Shown piece after piece: positions 1 through 12,723 of a stretch of DNA of 64,000 nt. The notes under the pieces were generated by a model that made no database searches, was not told the DNA's origin, and worked only from the letters and a program-made list of their open reading frames with translations. Source of the DNA: Phyto melanocephala (lineage: Eukaryota; Arthropoda; Insecta; Diptera; Rhinophoridae); the NCBI GenBank assembly GCA_941918925.1, contig OW799234.1:58446968-58510967 (forward strand). Reading direction: 5' to 3'. The translations under genes were made by a program, and so were the position numbers. How positions within the stretch are numbered: the stretch's first letter is position 1; every line of letters starts with the position of its first letter.

Positions 1-750
1 ATGGCCTTCAAATTTTCAAAGAACGAAAAATTTTAAGTGGAAATGATGTAAGCACATGGAAGTAATATACATATAGTGTGAACAATATTTAAAAAAATAT
101 TTTATAAAAAAAACTTAATGCTTCATCATGGAAAACGAGACGTCTGTTTGATTAGACTTCTTGCAGCTTTCAAAACAAGTATTCCTTATTTCAGACCCAA
201 AAATACAACTGATAATTTAAAGAGAAAATTAATGGTTTGGGAACCTGAGCATGGGATTTATGACGACAGATACAAAAATTTCGGAAATATATATTAAAGA
301 GTTATTTTGGCGCGACTCAGTAAATGTTCATTGTAGCGAAACAGCCTTAAAGTGACGCCCGAGAGTCAATAAAACTGTCTACAAGTCCGGTACATTGAAA
401 AATACTGTTCTTTAATCATATGGAGATGTAAAAGCAACAAAAACTTTTGCGAAGGATACCAAATATTTTGCGACAAATGTTTTTTGAGCAGCTCAAAAGG
501 TTTCTTATGTTATTGTGAAAATGTTTATATAAGTGGTATTAGGGAATCGAGCAACAATTTAAAAAAAGTTTTATTTTATTATATTTGATTATTCGTGCAA
601 ATTTATATTTATACAGATTTTGGAAAAATTAATACAATTAACCAATATTTTATTTTCTTTAATATTTTGCTACTACCCAACTGCAGTGTCTGTGAAAGGA
701 ACTCGTTACAAAAACACTCGTTACAAACTCAAACAAAACCAAAAACACGT
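1..750. other. AT-rich stretch, nothing recognised
   Basis: No open frame with family motifs, no inverted-repeat pair and no tandem repeat could be seen. Short open frames at 595-841 are mostly chance; only the last part of one overlaps the mariner remnant described next. Confidence 0.5.
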
Positions 751-751
751 T

Positions 752-930
752 ATAAAACACGATTGGCTCCACCTTGACAGCATGAATCTAAACGATATGT
801 GGTTTCAACAACAATTCGCTATCTTTCACACCACGCACTAAATATTTAATCAAAAACATTTATTGGTGATATGCAGCCACATTTCAGAGAAAAGTCATGA
901 ATACTGGACCGATATTTTATATCCTAGTTA
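752..930 (+). pseudogene. Mariner (DD41D-type) transposase remnant
   Basis: The translation near 781-840 reads MNLNDMWFQQ followed by FAIFHTTH, matching the block around the second catalytic aspartate of the mariner at 37.1-38.0 kb (MNVDELWFQQDGATCHT). Here the aspartate is replaced by Q. About 870-920 a second piece reads DMQPHFREK, matching DIRPHMLEK near the C terminus of the same protein, so roughly 70 residues between the two have been deleted. No terminal repeats are visible. It is a dead fragment; the assignment rests on two short matches in the right order. Confidence 0.6.
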
Positions 931-1152
931 ATAGGAATATGTCTTCTTTACAATGAAGTTAATTGAAAATATCTCAAAAAGTAGGTACTTTCTTAATTAT
1001 ACAGTGTGAATAGGTTCTATAATGGACTGGCAAAATATAATTTTTTAGTTTATCAGAATAAAATAATAAACAAATATAATATTTCTAAAAATGTTTGCGC
1101 TAACTCTAGAATTATGATAAGTAGATCAAAATACATTAGAAACAAACAATCA

Positions 1153-2854
1153 CCCCAATTCGTAATATTCCCAGGGAATTCATTTTTCCCGCGAATAAAA
1201 TTCCCCTATTCTGAACAGTCGGGGAAGGGAATAACAAGGGGGAGAGAATTTAACATTTTCGAAGTCAGCTGTTTGTTTTTGCTGTTTTGTTTTAACAAAA
1301 TGTTTGCTAATAATTTTTAGCGTAAAAAGTGAATATTCGTAAATAATAAAAAAAAAATTGTTAAAAGTACAACAAAAGTGTTTAGTGTAGCGTTGATAAT
1401 AATAATAGATGAAGCAGAAAACTCTGAAGCACAAGAATAAGCAAAGGGTAGAAAGGTAAATGCTAAGTGACGCCAGCATCCAATTTGAGTTGCCGCACAC
1501 TTTGTAAATTTTACTTTTTGAAGGTTAGAAAAATATTACAGAGTAAATAAGCCGGCGTTAAAATATCTGTTGGACGTGCTAAGGTATTCATCCCAAACGT
1601 AAGTCTTTTGCAATTTCCCCAATCGTGAAATTAAGTGCGACTTTCCGCTTATTTGCTAAAGGTTTGTACCAAACGGGTATTTGTAAAGATTACGGTGTGT
1701 CTGTGGCTCAGAATAGTGTTAGCAAAGTTCTGGCAGAAGTTATTAATATAAGGAAGATTTACGCCCATTGTAGATAACTTTCTGCAGAACTGAAGTGCGA
1801 AAACGGAAAGTTGCGTTAGCTCTTTATGTGAAGTATGGCACTCCAAACGTTATTGGATGTGTTGACGGAACTCAAAAAATTAAAGGTCTGTGATCATGAG
1901 CTGAGGATTCAGTACGTTGATGCCTCACATCCCGGAGCGTGCCACGATTCATTTATTTAGAATTCTGGTGAATTGCGTGCTCACCTTGAGCAAGAATACC
2001 TATGAGGTGGCAGCAATTATTGGCTTCTTGGTAAAGTTTTGAATGATAACAGACAGGCTTATAGATGCCCAAAGGATAAGTCTGTTGAAATAAAATTCAC
2101 TCCAAGTGTTGAAATGTGGTTGAACGCATTAATGGTGTTTTAAAAAATAGATGAAGGTGCATTCTTGGTGCTTGACAGCTGCACTACGCTCCAAAAAAAG
2201 CTGCTAAAATAACCAAAATTTTGATGTGCGTTGCATAACATCTGCATTTATTTTAAATGCAATGCTGAAGTAAACTACATATGTAGAAAATTTAGATTGT
2301 TTGAGCGTTTAGGATAATAATGTGATATCCTTAGCCTCATAACAATATTTATCCATTGCCCAAGATATTAGAAAAAATATTGCGAACAATCTCCAATAAA
2401 TTTCTTTAATAAAGCTATTTCTTATATTTATACATTTTATTAATAATTATAACATTTTATTTAAAAAAAAATTAATATCTTCAAAAATAAAAACAAAAAG
2501 ATAAATAAAAATTAAAATTATTTTAAAACTAAAAAACAATTCATTATTCTGCTTCCTGTTTGCTGTTTTTGTCCTAAAACACAATAAATTACAATATTTA
2601 TCACATTTTTTTATAAAAAAATATTCCCTTTGAATTTGTTGGCGGATTTTTTCCAAAAATTTTTTATTACATTCTCCCTTTAATTACCTTTCGTAATACC
2701 TACGTTTTTTCCCAGGGGACAGTTTTTAAATTTCGAAGTTCATTTAGAATAAGGGAAAAGAGAAAAGGAACAAATTTCCCCAGTCGAAATTATTTAGAAT
2801 AGGGGAAGAGGGAATAGGGAAACAATTCCCAGGGAATTAATTAGAATTGGCGTG
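1153..2854. mobile_element. Degenerate PIF/Harbinger-type DNA transposon
   Basis: The left end (about 1153-1225) and the right end (about 2785-2854) are imperfect inverted complements: both run CCAATTC, then a CCCAGGGAATT block, a stretch of TTCCC repeats, CCCCTATTC and finally a GGGG motif. The interior between them carries a decayed Harbinger-like transposase. Terminal repeats of about 70 bp bracket a 1.7-kb body, a usual size for a Harbinger relic. A clear 3-bp target duplication could not be identified because both junctions have diverged. Confidence 0.65.
1573..2265 (+). pseudogene. Harbinger transposase remnant
   Basis: Separate frames give the expected blocks in order: VAQNSVSKVLAEVIN (about 1698-1745), IGCVDGTQ (about 1852-1875, the first DDE aspartate context), RIQYVDASHPGACHDSF (about 1905-1960), YWLLG (about 2015-2035) and, near 2100-2180, a worn version of the family's block with the catalytic glutamate. 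Several in-frame stops and frame changes separate them. In the living family this nuclease cuts and pastes the element at 3-bp targets with help from a Myb-like partner; no partner gene is seen here. Nonfunctional; the HARBI1-like assignment is secure by motif order, exact limits are not. Confidence 0.7.
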
Positions 2855-2910
2855 AATATATTAAAATATTTTAATCAAATACGAAAATATATATGTGACC
2901 TTTTTCTAGT

Positions 2911-3258
2911 AAAGGGACCTAGTGTGTGAAAATGTTTTGAGTTTTGAGAATAACGCATTTAAGTTTCATAACGCATTATCACTGTGAACACACCTCCAGT
3001 TGGAAGATGCGATTTGGCATTGTTAGTTATGATTGGGTGCCGACTTTGGTAACGTCATGCCTATGTGGTGACGTATTTTTTTTCGCTTTTAGTGTTTTTC
3101 TCATTTTTATCGATTTTCCCAATTTCGTTTTGTACGTTTTCATGGGGTAAATAAATTTTTATCAGAAATCTTAATCATTTCATCTTATTCTATACCTTTT
3201 TAGGTACCAGAATCTACTCATTAGTTCAAACCCGTTTTTCGACACACTAGGTCCCTTT
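2911..3258. mobile_element. 348-bp MITE with 17-bp terminal inverted repeats
   Basis: The left end reads AAAGGGACCTAGTGTGT and the right end ends in its exact complement (ACACACTAGGTCCCTTT). Similarity continues imperfectly for another 15 bp inwards (GAAAATG...TTTGA against GAAAAACGGGTTTGA). The interior has no transposase motifs; the 68-codon open frame inside shows no family resemblance. The superfamily is not assigned because the target duplication is unclear. Confidence 0.75.
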
Positions 3259-4316
3259 GCTCGCAGAATATCACTTATATAAAATAGTATATACATATTT
3301 TGAAATATATTGTTTAATTTTTTTTTTTGGTTTTCTTTTAAAGAATTACAAACTTTACCAGAATATTAATATTAAAACAATAGACCATTTTTCTACATTT
3401 CACGACAAATTTTAAATCTAAACAACTTTCTTCTTAGTCAACTTAATTTTTTTAACCAAAACTAGTAGCTACATACAAAATACATACGGCTTTCTTTATA
3501 AAAAATAAAAAATAATATAAATAAGCGTTAGTAAATCAAATTTCTATAGAAAATCAATCTTATAAGCACTTACCTAACTTTTCTTCAATTTTGTAAACAA
3601 GGCATGTAGAGCTTAAGTTTTCCTAATTAATTTATTAGGAAAATTTTCATAATATTTAAACAATACAAACAACTTATATTTGTTGTTAACTCTTTATGGA
3701 GCATAAATGCAAAAACACGTGCCTTAAACATACTTAACTATAACTTTGAATAAAATGTAAATAAATTTTTAATATAATAATAATTTTTGCTTGTTTTATT
3801 TTTACTGCGAACTTTATTAACATTCATTCTGAAGTTTAAACAACAGAAACGACATCAACCTGCCAGCCAACAAACCATCAAACCAACGAATGTATTATGG
3901 CCTAAAGTTAATTATTTATACACATTTTTTTGTTTTGCTCTTAACTTATTTTGTACCGTTGTTGATTCGGTTTTTTTTATTATTTATTTAATAACATTTT
4001 AATGCAATGATGCAGTTAGGATGTGAGCGTATGTGTAAAAACATACACACATGTTCGTATTTACTTGTATATGTACCCAGCAGCAAAAATTGGAAGTAGT
4101 ACATAGTGAATTAAATTTTCAAGACTTGTAGATAAATAGTGTAAAAGCTTCTGATCAAAGTGACTCCCCAAATACAAAATTATATATATACATTGAACAA
4201 TTCGTGTAAAAAGACTAAATCAACTCATATTTTCACCAAACACGCATGAGCATTTATCAGAATGAAGTGCAGCTCATTAACATATTCATAAAATAAAAAA
4301 AATATATATGTATATT
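3259..4316. other. AT-rich stretch, nothing recognised
   Basis: Low-complexity AT-rich DNA with short A and T runs. No inverted ends, transposon motifs or credible exon were found. Confidence 0.5.
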
Positions 4317-5050
4317 CTAGAAAAGCCCGGCGCGCGTTGCTACGCCCCTGAAGGAATAAAAATGCATTCTGAATTTAAATTGAATATCTAGTGCAAAAAG
4401 CTGCACTATCTAGGCACTGCCTACTTTTCTAATCACGAAACTGTTTAGTCATGACAGCTCAATATTTGTGCAAAGTTTCAGAAAAATCGGTCCAGTGCAA
4501 GTAGCTAAAAATTAAAACTAATTTTTTATGGGCGTGGCACTGCCCACTTTTCTAATCACGAAATTCTATAATCATGAAAGCTTAATATGTGTGTGTAAAG
4601 TTTCAGAAAAATCGGTGAAGTTCAAGTAGCTGAAAATAATAACTTTTTTTTAATGGGCGTGGCACTGCTCACTTTTCTAATCAAGAAATTGTAAAGTCAT
4701 GACAGCTCAATATGTGTGCGAAATTTCAAAAAAATCGGTCCATGGCAAGTGCCTCAAAATTATAAATTTTTTATGGGCGTGGCTCCGCCCACTTTTCTAA
4801 TCACGAGACTGTATAGTCATGACAGCTCAATATGTGTGCAAAGTTTCAGAAAAATCGGTCAAGTTTAAGTAGCTAAAAATGGTCACTAATTTTTTATGGG
4901 CGTGGCCCCGCCCACTTTTTTCCACCCAAAAACACTCCCTAGAATGTGTACAACAACTTGCCAAAGTTTGAGTCCGGTCGGTTTTAGAGTTTCGGAGTCT
5001 ATAGCTAACACACACACACACACACAGAGTTTCGCTTTTATATATATAGA
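4317..5050 (-). mobile_element. Non-autonomous Helitron, family C, copy 1
   Basis: Read on the minus strand the element begins TCTATATATATAAAAGCGAA, passes a GT microsatellite, then four or so tandem units of about 105 bp, and finishes with a GC-rich hairpin (CGCGCGCCGGGC) a few bases before a terminal CTAG. A 5' TC, a 3' hairpin and a CTRR end without terminal inverted repeats are the classic Helitron signature. Each unit carries TTTCTGAAACTTTGCAC, GAGCTGTCATGACTATA and a GTGGGC...GCCACGCCCA segment. No Rep/helicase gene is present, so it depended on an autonomous relative. Confidence 0.7.
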
Positions 5051-7517
5051 TAAATAAATAAATAAATATAATCACATGATCTCTTATGACACGCTAATTC
5101 AAAAATCATAAGTGTTTTCATCAAAATTTATTCACTTCGAGATTAGTCTAGCCCCTGCAAAATCACTTCTTTCTTTCTCACTGTTTTTCTTAGTTTTTTT
5201 TTTGCTGGGTATGTTAACTTTAATTTTAGGATGCACGTGTAAGTGCATCATTATATATGAGGGAGAATTGAAATGTGGCATAAAAATTTTATATAATACC
5301 ACACACATATACATAATCTCATACATGTGCTGTAGCCTAATTGATACCCTTCGAACATTTTGAATAACTAAAAAAATAACATGTAGACCCTTGAATAAAC
5401 AAAGTCGTAGCTCATCGAGCATGCTATCTGTTTCTATAGAAATAGTACTGACTATCCATCTAAAACTTCGGTTTAGTTTTTTGAGGAGTAACAAAACCGA
5501 TTTGGATGAAATTTTGCTGAAATATTTCATATACGTCGGAAATATTTGTTATTCAAAAAAAAAACAAAAACCAATTCGAAGGAAAAAATATTTTCTTATT
5601 CTTATATCCTGTAGTAAATATATCGATTTGGCTTCAAATAGAATTCGAAAATAACCCGTGTGTCTCTATATTAGTTATGATATGTTCGGACACTTGGATC
5701 TTTTAGAACTAACGTCGCTATTTATGGGCTCCCAGAAAATGTATATATTATTATTGGGTCGGATATATGTAATAAATATATTAAGGGTACTAAAGCGATC
5801 GTAAGTTAAAAAAGTGTTGCGGCTAAAGTACACATTTTTTTCGCCGAGGCAGACATTTATTTTAAAAAAGTACGCCGTAAACCTTTGAATATAAATTACT
5901 TTTGAGCTCGTCTTTTCACATTTTGTCACTTATCCTCAGCTATAAAAGTATTATATGTCGCTGCCTTTGTATCTAGGGGACCAAAAAAAATGTATCTGAC
6001 CTTAACCCTGGATGCTGGATCAAATTTTAAGAGAGAAAAAGAATTATAATTTCTGAATTCTATTTTAGTCTTTATTTTAAAAAAAAAATTCTTAACTATA
6101 AAAGTTTTTGGTTTTTTTTTTACTTTAAAAATCTTTCCGCTAGATTTTATTTATTTTTTAGTAGTTCGATTCAACGAAGTATAACCTTAATGTACTAAAA
6201 TGAAGAGTAACCATCCAGGATTAAAGCCAATGCCTAAGTTCGATAGCAAAAAAATTATTATTATATTTTTTAATAAAATTAACGCGTTGATAATAAAAAA
6301 TTGTATAAAATGACGACTGGGGAGTTCAAACGTAATATAGTGTTTCAGTGTAGTTGAAATTATAAACAATGTTTTATTTTATATTTTTTTTTTGTGTTTA
6401 TATGAAATTGTCATCAGCGTCATAACCAGCACTCGTCAACAAACTCTACATATAATTATCATATATCATGTATGTAAAATGTTTCTACTTATAACAAACA
6501 TTTTTTAATTACTACTAGTCCATGTGATTTTGTTATTTTGTCAAGATTCTCTTTCTGAAACATTTGCATACACACTTCCACACATTAACCCTCTTACTTA
6601 CAATGAAATATATTTCGATAATATGTTACTATTTAAAAAAAAAAGATAAATTTATTTTTATTTCAAGAACCATACTCTCACATGTAAGTTGATGCATGTG
6701 AAGAGTTTGCGGTGGCCACTGTTAAATTGGTCTTTGCATTTGATTCTTGTAATTAATGTACGTGTGCCGCAGATAACTTATATTTCTTTCCATATGAAAG
6801 GCTCCTTAAAATGACCTTATTTCTTATAATCTGAAGCATATTATAAGTAAATATAATCAATAACAAAAAGTTGTAAGTCCTTTAATATTTTCTTTTAATC
6901 ATCTCTATTCAATATATTCTGCTATAATCCAATTAAGTGAAAATATTTGTATTTTTTTATTTAAAAAGCTTTTAAATCTCATTTGTTATTAAGAAATCTT
7001 TAAATTTATCTGGAACTTTTATCCATCTCAACTCAATTTGTTATAAAATACAAATGCTGAGTATATTCATTGATTTTTAAGATTTGTACAAAATATATAG
7101 ATATGTATGCGACGCACACACACAGATATATGTACACATATATATATGTAAATATATTTTAAAGTCAACAAAAGAACTATAAAATTTTTGTTGGAGAAAA
7201 GAATTGAAAAATTGTAAGATTTTGTTTTACCAAGATAAACCTTTACAAATTTTTCGTATTTGTTTAAACAATAGTTTTCTTATAATCTCAATGTTGAGGT
7301 CTTTATGTTTCAATAATAAAATAAACATTTTTATTTAAATCCCGTTTAATATATTTACATAGTAATGCCTAGAAGGCATGGTGGCTATATCTGAGGACAA
7401 AACAGTTTAAATCGAGATCTGTATATTTTAAACGTTCTTAAACGTAAAATTTATATATTCAAGATGCTTTGATTTAACTTGTTGTCATCTTTTTCTATGT
7501 AAAATACGTTACATGTA
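5051..7517. other. AT-rich stretch, nothing recognised
   Basis: About 2.5 kb with no recognisable repeat ends or coding motifs. Open frames of 60-130 codons at 5112-6369 have amino-acid composition driven by AT-rich sequence and no domain I can name. Confidence 0.45.
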
Positions 7518-7545
7518 TCTATATATATAAAAGTGAAACTCTGTC

Positions 7546-7579
<34 letters not shown>

Positions 7580-7995
7580 CTAAAGTCTCCGAAACCGTAA
7601 AGCCGATCGGACTCAAACTTTGACAAGTTGTTGTACACACTTCAGGGAGTGTTTATTGGTGGTAAAAAGTGGGTGGGGTCACACCCATGAAAAATAAGTT
7701 ATCATTTTTAGCTACTTGCGCTTGGTCAATTTTTCTGAAACTTTGCACTCATATTGAATTCTCATGATTTAATAATTTCGTGGTTAGAAAAGTGGGCAGT
7801 ACCACGCCAATAAAAAAAAGTTATGATTTTGAGGTACTTGCATTGGACCGATTTTTCTGAAACTTTGCACATGTATTGAGCTGTCATGACTATACAGTTT
7901 CGTGATTAGAAAAGTGGACAGTTCCGCGCCCATAAAAAGTTATTATTTTTTTTTTACCGATTTGCATTTTAACTTCAAGCAACTACAGTTTCTAG
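7518..7995 (+). mobile_element. Non-autonomous Helitron, family C, copy 2 (short)
   Basis: Plus-strand copy starting A|TCTATATATATAAAAGTGAA, followed by a GT repeat of about 28 bp, the conserved CGATCGGACTCAAACTTTG segment and about two and a half of the ~105-bp units. The 3' side is decayed: the GC hairpin is deleted, but a CTAG followed by T stands at 7992-7995, where the family end is expected. It is the shortest of the three family C copies here. Confidence 0.62.
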
Positions 7996-8120
7996 TTCAC
8001 CTTGCCTTCGGTATTACCATCAACAAAGCACATATATTTTAAAACAATAAAATATTTACTTTTTATTATTTTTTATGTCAGTTGTTGATAAATAAAGTTC
8101 AGTTTTATTTGGATAATATA

Positions 8121-8948
8121 GGGTAGTTAAATTTTAAGGGCCGATGTTGAATGTGAACCATACCAAAACGTCAAGTTTTCTTTCTGCATTTCATTTAACA
8201 TTTCTCTATTTCAGACCAACTCAATTTTAACCACGGAAAGACACACTATCGAGCCACGCGTTAAAGTTATTAAGGCTTATAATGAAAATGGGCGTTCAAT
8301 TCAAAATGCATATTAACAATTCGTGAAGAAAATCATCTTCAGTGATGGGGCACATCTTCACCTCAATGGATTCGTCGTTAAAAAGAATTGCCGCAAATTG
8401 GGCGAATGATAATCCGGGAGTGATTGTCGAAAAATCAATGCACCCACAAAGTGTGACTACTTAGTGCGGTTTATTGGCTGGCGGCATCATGGGGCTGTTT
8501 TTTTTTTTAAATGAAGTCGGTCAGGCAGTTACTGTGAAAAGTGTTTGCTATCGTGAGAGGATAAAGAATTTTTAATGGCCCGAATTGGAAGTTATGGACG
8601 TGGACGATATGTGGTTTCAACAGGATGGTGCCACTTGCGACACATCCAACGAAACAATGGCTCTTTTGCGCAACAAATTCAATGGCCGTGTTATCTCACG
8701 TGGAGGTGATGTCAATTAGCCGTCAAGATCATGTGATATGACAGCGCTGGACTTCTTCCTTTGGGGTTATTTGAAAGAAATGTATACGTCGATAAGCCAG
8801 CAACAATTCAAGAGCTAATGGATGAGATAGTTCGGCACATAATTTAACCATACCAATATTATTATAATAAAAAGAAATGACAATAATTTCCTAAATAGTT
8901 TGTGTTTTATTCAAAATTAACATCGGTCCTTAAAATATAACCACCATT
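8121..8948 (+). mobile_element. Mariner-type element (DD41D lineage), 828 bp
   Basis: Ends are inverted complements of about 30 bp (GGGTAGTTAAATTTTAAGGG at the left; its diverged complement at the right) and are flanked by TA at 8119-8120 and 8949-8950, the mariner/Tc1 target duplication. The inside holds a broken transposase with a large internal deletion. The same terminal sequence bounds the mariners carried inside family A elements, so this is the best free-standing representative of that passenger family. Confidence 0.8.
8233..8850 (+). pseudogene. Mariner transposase pseudogene, DD41D type
   Basis: The N-terminal helix-turn-helix region is visible as PRVKVIKAYNENGRSIQNA, then the frame jumps to KIIFSDGAHLHLNGFV, so most of the DNA-binding half has been lost. 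Further on come AGGIMGLFFF, VDDMWFQQDGATCDT (second catalytic Asp) and RSCDMTALDFFLWGY (third Asp). Counting between the second and third Asp gives 41 residues, the DD41D spacing reported for the rosa-type mariner lineage. Stops and shifts (for example a TAG in the segment before RSCD) make it nonfunctional. Confidence 0.75.
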
Positions 8949-8950
8949 TA

Positions 8951-9994
8951 TTAGTACGCTTAATTCGTGGCCACCACTGTAGATAGCACGTGTAAATGAA
9001 TTTAACCATATAAATTATTATTTTATCTTAAAGAAGTTTTTTAAAAGTTTACAGAGTAAAAAAATTTTAATTAGTTTTTATTAATCCGCGCCTTGCTATG
9101 TGTTAAAGAGTAAGAGATATCAACAAAATCGACTTCTATTTAATTATTAATTAATATTAATTCTCAGTTTATTTTTATTTTTTTTTTTCTAGTAAAATAT
9201 TTAAAAATTCGAAACAGGTTCTTTAGTCAAAAGAACACTGATATTGTGTTAATGGTTTTTTGATAAATTATATGGTTGAATATGAAAACAAATTCATGTA
9301 CAATGGCATATACATACACTTAAACACTTAACAAGTTTATAAGGACAATCACAGCAACAATATACTCATACTAATAAATATACTGGTGTATTACTACTAT
9401 ACCTATACAGATAAAACATATATATATTACTGTCTACATATATACATATGTATATGCATACATATATGTACGACCACTTGATGTAAAATATAATCAGCTG
9501 GATTTTTGTTTTTGTTATAAATTTATTATTTTTTTTTTGCTTTTTACAAAAATGAAACAAACGATTTTAAAAAAAGAATTCCTATACATAGTACATATGT
9601 GTGTATATGTATTTGTAAAAAGAAAATGGCTCTTGTTAACGTTGTTTTTTTTTTGTGTAAGTGGGTTGTAGTTGTAGTGCTGCTACAGCTACGGCTGCTA
9701 AAATCTTATCTTGAGTACGTGTGCGTAAATGTGTAAACATATGCAAATTAATCTGGAAACATACACATGAACGCATATATTTACACTTATACATTCCTAT
9801 AAATTTGTATTGAAAAAAAAGTAGATGCAAATATTGGCATAAACTTATATGTATAGAATGTCAAAGAAAAACATTTAAACACCAAAGATATTTTCAACTT
9901 ATTCGCAATAATAATAAAGACGGATACAATTATTGGTTCCTTTGATCGTAATTATTATAACTTTTTTCAACAAAAATTTTATAAAAACAAAATG
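8951..9994. other. AT-rich stretch, nothing recognised
   Basis: AT-rich with short ATAC/ATAT tracts (about 9405-9470) and one GC-richer patch of CTGCTACAGC-type repeats at 9665-9700. No transposon ends or coding motifs could be supported. Confidence 0.45.
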
Positions 9995-11688
9995 AACAAG
10001 TAAGAGCACTATATTCGGCTGTGCCGAATCTTTAATACCCACCACCAGTTTTCCGTTCTTTTGTAGCTAGGGTGTTTTTTCCCGAAAATTTTTGTTTCCC
10101 GAGATTTATTTTTTAATATCACGGGATCCCGCAGCAAAACAAATATAAAGTAAATTTATTTTTAATTAAAAAAAACTTTATATTAAAAAACATAAAATAG
10201 TTTATAATGTAAAGTGAACACTTCGAAACTATAAAAATCAATAAAGAAACTTGAATTTCAAATATAAATTGAGTAAAAATATTTTTTATTAAAAAAAATT
10301 TTATTCTCTAGATACGAGATCAAATATGAGCACAAAAAAACAAAAAAACCAGTACTTCAGCTATGAGATCAAAAATAAAATCATTAGCATTTAGTTTCAA
10401 TATAAAATATATAAACATCTGCTTTCTAATCGTAGCCACCTTTTTTATTTCCTGAAATCCTGAAAAATAATCCCGGGAAATCGGGAAGTTTAAATAACTC
10501 AAATTCCCGGGAAATAACGCAATTTATAGCACAAAATGTATTTGTTAGTTTTTAACAGTAATCGTTATGCAATAATCTTCAATATGTTCGCAATAGTAGC
10601 CGTGTCGAAGTTGTTGTAGCTTTTCAATGAAAGTGGGCGTTAAAGTAGGCGCGTTCAAGTTGTTTCTACTAATAAATGCAACTTAGATGTTTCACTACAG
10701 TTCTTTATCATTCCAAAATCTTTAGTCATAGAGAAATTATATGAATTTGAGATAAACCGTTATATAAGAGGCAGGCGTTAAAGTAGGTGTGTCACCTAAA
10801 TTTTCCGGCAAAACAATGACATTGACTAGAAGGATATCTGTAGCAAATTTCATTATCGTAGCTTTAATTTTGTCGGTTTAATGAGCATTTAAATTTCATT
10901 AACAATAAAGAACGTGAAAATTGGGCGTAATAGTAGGCGTGTCGAAATTATTTTCAATAATGAATGCAACTAAGATGTTTCAATATAGTAATTTATTATT
11001 CTAAAATCTTTATTCGTAGAGAAATTATATGAATTTAAGTTTAGACGTTATATGGGAGGTGGGCGTTAAAGTAGGCGTGTCACATTTGTTTTTCTGTAGA
11101 ACAAAGCATTTGACCAAGAAGCAATGTGTGCGAAATTTCAGAGTCGTACATTTAATTTTGTTGCTTTTAGTACGTTTTTGTTTTTAAATATACCTAAAAA
11201 TACACTGTGCGGTATAAATTTTCGTACATTTTGATCGATAACTCCTTTCCTAATAAATAGATTTATGTAATTTTCGGGAAAAAATATTGTTTTTCCTCAG
11301 GAAATATATATTCAAAGTTTCATGAGTCTACGTTCCTGTGTTTGGACACAATTTCATTTTATTCGATGTTCGAAGGACACGATTTTTTCGACCTACTCTT
11401 GCTTTACGAGCTATAACTCTCTCCTAATATTCCGGTTAAGCCCATTTTCAAAACCTTGTCTATAAGAAAGATTCTGGCAAAATTTGAGCCCTCTAGCTTT
11501 TTCGGTGCGACCTCTATCGTGCTTTTAACAGACGGACAGACGGACGGACATAGCTAGATCTTCATAAAATCAAACCCCGATTCAGAATATATATACTTTA
11601 TGGGGACTAAAATATATATTTCGATGTGTTACAAACAGAATGACAAAATGAATATACAACCACCATTTTTTTGGTGGCGGGTATAAAA
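9995..11688 (-). mobile_element. Family A Helentron-like element, copy 1 (no mariner passenger)
   Basis: On the minus strand it begins TATACCCGCCACCAAAAAAA (near 11688), carries the TATATA/GGGGT core and a short (GTCC/GTCT)n tract (11520-11600), then about two of the ~290-bp GGCGT-rich repeat units, and ends with the TGGTGGTGGGTATT subterminal inverted repeat, the hairpin TTCGGCACAGCCGAA and the terminus AGTGCTCTTACTTGTT. Unlike the other full copies it has no mariner at the usual position; instead a different ~450-bp insertion lies near its 3' end. No coding capacity. Confidence 0.75.
10072..10520. mobile_element. Putative MITE with CCCGGGAAA-type inverted ends inside copy 1
   Basis: Both edges carry related inverted blocks: TTTTTTCCCGAAAATTT near the left and, in complement, ATTTCCCGGGAATTT at the right, each followed inwards by a second TTCCCG block. 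The segment is absent from the other family A copies, so it is an insertion. Superfamily and target duplication are unresolved. Confidence 0.45.
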
Positions 11689-12169
11689 AGGTTTAAAATA
11701 ATTGTATGTTAATGATTGTAATCCTTTTAAATAAATAATTTTTTTAGATCATGATCATGGAATAAGTTTTTTTCTTTTTTTTAACTACTTATATACGATG
11801 CAAACTTACATCATCGATTATTTTAACGCAAAGAGAAATTCGCTAACATTCTTACGTCAAAAATGTACCCCTCTGAAGCTAAACTCGTTGCCAGTTCATA
11901 GCCACCTATAATATGACACCGTAAAAGATTTGCCTCAAACCGATAGCCCACGTTTAATCTGCACTACGAAAAATAGGAAACTTGTAGAGCATAGCGTTTT
12001 AACAGCTGATACATGTACCAGAAGGCGTTTTTCTTAGGTACGTATGGCTCGGACATTACCACAGTGCCTGGCTCGCGCATTGGTCTGGCTTGTCACCGCC
12101 CAACTATTTTCTCTGAAGTTATTTAAATGAGCGAGTATATGTATGTGAACAAGCACAGACATTCCTTGT
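11689..12169. other. Unassigned stretch
   Basis: Nothing recognisable apart from slightly higher GC in 11990-12110, which may be older mariner-derived sequence leading into the fragment that follows. Confidence 0.35.
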
Positions 12170-12375
12170 GATATGGAACGGCCACCAAGAAGTTGTGATT
12201 CTACACCATTACACTATTTTTTGTGGGGTTATTTTAAGTCATTGGTCTTTCGAAATAAACCTGATTCTCTTCAAGCTTTACAAGTCAATATTGAACATAC
12301 CATTCATAATATACGACTTGATTTAGTGAAAAAAGTGGGTTCATCAAATTCGTTCCTGCAGAAGGAGTCGTGAAG
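12170..12375 (+). pseudogene. Mariner transposase C-terminal fragment
   Basis: A 66-codon open frame reads RPPRSCDSTPLHYFLWGYFK and continues through NKPDSLQALQVNIEHTI to DLVKKV. This lines up with the C-terminal part of the 37-kb mariner transposase (RSCDLTPLDYFLWGYVK; NKPETLGELEANI). The third catalytic aspartate (PLD) is replaced by His (PLH). The rest of the element is missing on the 5' side. An inactive relic. Confidence 0.75.
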
Positions 12376-12723
12376 GCCATTTGATTGACTTTTTATTTAG
12401 AACATAATTGTATCTATTGTACTTCACATTAAGTAAAAAAGTTTTAAATTTCATAGAAATCATACTTATTACTACTTATTACTAATGGAAGTTTTTTATT
12501 TGATTTTTAGCTTTTTGCTTTAATAAAGACAATAGTAATACATTTGTGTAACTCACAAGTTGTCCTATTTGTCGTATTCTTATATTTTGAAATTACTTAA
12601 CAGTATTGGAATTAAAAGAAAAATATATTTGAACCTTTATGACAACAGGACACGATAACTTATTTTTTGACTCCACAAAATTTCTGATAAAGTTATACTT
12701 AAGTAAATACATATTTTATAATT
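12376..12723. other. AT-rich stretch, nothing recognised
   Basis: No repeat ends or coding motif visible between the mariner fragment and family A copy 2. Confidence 0.4.

Noticed and set aside
1180..1500. 106-codon minus-strand frame at the left end of the Harbinger relic
   Set aside because: It runs through the terminal inverted repeat and AT-rich flank and has no transposase-like or Myb-like motif.
5112..5929. Open frames of 83-132 codons on both strands
   Set aside because: Overlapping frames with AT-biased residues, no motif, no splice context.
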